Of a stretch of 64,000 bases of DNA, positions 62,342 through 64,000 are shown one piece after another. Positions within the stretch are counted from its first letter, which is position 1, and each line of letters opens with the position of its first letter. The notes below the pieces were generated by a model. The model was given only the letters and a program-made list of their open reading frames with translations. It was not told where the DNA came from and searched no databases. Both the position numbers and the translations under genes were made by a program. This DNA comes from JAFEDN01 sp963697455 (lineage in GTDB: Bacteria > Pseudomonadota > Gammaproteobacteria > Coxiellales > Coxiellaceae): NCBI GenBank assembly GCA_963697455.1, contig CAVOOI010000035.1:1-64000 (forward strand). The letters run 5' to 3'.

Positions 62342-62980
62342 ATGAAAAAAAATAGAAAAAGAATAGTAAAAGAACCGGACATTAGGCGCGCAGAAATTGT
62401 TCTCGCAGCGAAAGAACTGTTTGAGAAAGAGGGCTACACGAGCACCACAATTGAAGATATTATTCGAAAAGCAGGTATTGCAAAAGGGACTTTTTATTAT
62501 TACTTCAAATCAAAAAAAGAAATTTTGTCAGCCTTGGTCGAAAATATTGGCGGGGAAATGGAGCGGCTCTTTAATTCAATAATCGAGTCCGGCCATCTAA
62601 CAGCGCTCGAGAAATTAAAACTGATCTTTCAAGGCCCGGAGAAGAAAGCTATTACGCAATATTCGGTTATGGAGGTCATTCATAAACCCGAGAACCGAGA
62701 GCTGCAGGAGCAACTCAATATTCAAGCGGTTGCTATTATTGCACCGCTCATTGCCAAGGTATTTGAGCAAGGATATAAAGAAGGTGTTTTTAAAAATATT
62801 TTGACCGTCGAGAGCATTCAAGTTTTTATCGCAGGGTCTCAATTTGTGCTTAATTCAGGCCTTTTTGATTGGTCTCCGCAAAAACGGGTTGCATTTTTAA
62901 AATCAATACAGGCTATTCTTGAGCAGCTTGTTGATGTTGAATCAGGCGTGCTCAGTTTTATTGCTTCTGAAGAGGTATAA
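62342..62980 (+). CDS. TetR/AcrR-family transcriptional regulator
   Basis: A 212-residue regulator. The N-terminal HTH (residues about 12-60) reads IVLAAKELFEKEGYTSTTI, EDIIRKAGIAKGTFYYYF, KSKKEILSAL, a text-book TetR domain. The C-terminal ligand domain is not assignable. GAGGAGCTTC before the ATG is a strong ribosome site. It is followed after 5 bases by an MFS exporter gene, so it most likely senses a compound that the exporter removes. Confidence 0.92.
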   Translation: MKKNRKRIVKEPDIRRAEIVLAAKELFEKEGYTSTTIEDIIRKAGIAKGTFYYYFKSKKEILSALVENIGGEMERLFNSIIESGHLTALEKLKLIFQGPEKKAITQYSVMEVIHKPENRELQEQLNIQAVAIIAPLIAKVFEQGYKEGVFKNILTVESIQVFIAGSQFVLNSGLFDWSPQKRVAFLKSIQAILEQLVDVESGVLSFIASEEV

Positions 62981-62985
62981 AATTT

Positions 62986-64000
62986 ATGAACCAAGCAGTC
63001 GTTGCATATAAATCCGATGTAGATAATTCATCTTTACGTTTTCTAATTATCTGGGCTGGACAACTCATATCTAGCATTGGAAGTGGTCTGACAGCTTTTG
63101 CTCTAGGAACTTATGTGTTTCAACTAACAGGTTCAGCAACAACTTATTCATTAATCTTACTTTCAGCATTCCTACCAGCGCTGCTGTTAAAGCCAATAGG
63201 TGGAACCCTCGCAGATAGAATTAACCGAAAAAAATTAATGATCATTGGAGATTTTGGTTCAGCTATGGGTTTAATTTTTATTATCGCTATGATGTTTATA
63301 GGAATAAAAAATTTATGGGTAATTTATTTGGGCACGATAATCAGTTCTATTTTTGTGGCGTTGCAAAATCCGGCCTATAAAGCTTCGGTAACAGATTTAA
63401 TTAACAAAGACTTCTATTCTAAAGCAAGTGGTTTATTACAATTAGCTGAATCATCGAAGTATCTTATTTCTCCTATTATTTCCGGTTTTTTATTAAGAAT
63501 AATGGATGTTAAGGAAATACTTATTGTGGATGCGGTTAGTTTTTTGATAGCAATTTTTCCCGTCTGTTTGATAAAGAAAAATTATACTGAAAGAAAGCAG
63601 ACGGTAACTGCTCAGCATTTCGTTGATGATTTCATGGACGGTTTTCGCTATCTTTTAACCAAGAAAGAAATTCTGTTATTAATATCTATAATTTCTTTTG
63701 TTGCATTTTTTATTGGGTTGCTGCAAGCCCTTCTTGGTCCGATGATTTTATCATTTGCAAGCCCGCAAACTTTTGGTATTTCTCAAACAGTCGCCACCAC
63801 TGGTATGTTAATAGGCAGTTTTTTTATTGGTGTTTTTGGAAAGTCGAACAAAAAAGTTCAGCTATTATCATTTAGTTTAATTTGCAGCGGCTTATTCTTC
63901 TCATTGCTTGGTATATCAGAAAATATTATTATCATTACTTTATTTGGCTTCTTATTCTTTCTTGCTCTCCCATTGGTCAATGCCAGTTTAGATGTGTTGG
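62986..64000 (+). CDS. MFS transporter (MFS_3 / macrolide-exporter type), cut by window end
   Basis: An open frame from ATG 62986 to the window end, 338 residues visible. The N-terminal helices read IIWAGQLISSIGSGLTAFALG, then PIGGTLADRINRKKLMI (the MFS motif A loop), then helices up to at least the ninth. This subgroup (MFS_3) includes macrolide and enterobactin exporters. The gene starts 5 bases after the TetR stop and is surely in the same transcript. The last part lies outside the window. Confidence 0.88.
   Translation, partial: MNQAVVAYKSDVDNSSLRFLIIWAGQLISSIGSGLTAFALGTYVFQLTGSATTYSLILLSAFLPALLLKPIGGTLADRINRKKLMIIGDFGSAMGLIFIIAMMFIGIKNLWVIYLGTIISSIFVALQNPAYKASVTDLINKDFYSKASGLLQLAESSKYLISPIISGFLLRIMDVKEILIVDAVSFLIAIFPVCLIKKNYTERKQTVTAQHFVDDFMDGFRYLLTKKEILLLISIISFVAFFIGLLQALLGPMILSFASPQTFGISQTVATTGMLIGSFFIGVFGKSNKKVQLLSFSLICSGLFFSLLGISENIIIITLFGFLFFLALPLVNASLDVL

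Overview
This window reads as chromosome of a gammaproteobacterium, most likely in the Legionellales (Coxiella / Aquicella / Legionella side). I infer this from the housekeeping blocks rpsU-yqeY-dnaG-rpoD, ndk-rlmN-rodZ-hisS-yfgM-der and dacA-ybeD, from the low to moderate GC, and from several large cytosolic proteins without signal peptides that resemble host-directed effectors. The largest is a 2,413-residue protein with an OTU-type cysteine protease signature. No rRNA and no CRISPR array is present. One complete tRNA (Met, CAT) is present.

Layout. 0-7 kb: tail of a Gfo/Idh/MocA oxidoreductase, an agmatinase-type ureohydrolase, two paralogous small secreted His/Tyr-rich proteins, an unknown 545-residue protein, a SAM methyltransferase abutting a truncated EthD gene, an unknown effector-like protein and a transposase remnant. 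7-18 kb: a PIN/RHH toxin-antitoxin pair, a long Lhr-type helicase, a polysaccharide deacetylase, a haem-copper oxidase operon (tri-haem cytochrome c, CoxB with fused cytochrome c, CoxA) and a frameshifted MHS transporter. 18.9-26.1 kb: the giant OTU protein. 26-29 kb: Nudix hydrolase, class IV aminotransferase and quinone oxidoreductase, all on the minus strand.

29-44 kb is an accessory region. It has a HipT-like kinase followed by a protein that joins the HipS-type and HipB-type parts in one chain, a PLP aminotransferase, a Fic pseudogene, several unknown genes, a YhcG/DUF1016 pseudogene that has lost its nuclease core, and a 4-kb island between a complete tRNA-Met gene and a 43-bp duplicate of its 3' half. 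The island carries an AlbA_2/HATPase regulator and a DUF4209-like protein with a HEPN-type R-x4-H motif. This is the best candidate here for an undescribed defence-type locus.

44-61 kb is core: tRNA-Met, rpoD, dnaG (one frameshift), yqeY, rpsU, a 2OG-Fe(II) oxygenase, nhaA, ybeD, dacA, a CPA1 antiporter, ndk, rlmN, rodZ, hisS, yfgM and der. 61-64 kb has an entericidin-like lipoprotein, two unknown membrane or secreted proteins, and a TetR regulator upstream of an MFS exporter cut by the window end.

Intergenic DNA is rich in long hairpin elements. Two of them bracket ndk and differ from each other by substitutions that are compensated in the opposite arm. Two others share a core but have different, still perfect, arms. 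Four genes (MHS transporter, YhcG, dnaG, a small ORF at 33.45 kb) are each broken by what looks like loss of a single base. Because dnaG is essential, some of these may be sequence errors rather than true decay.
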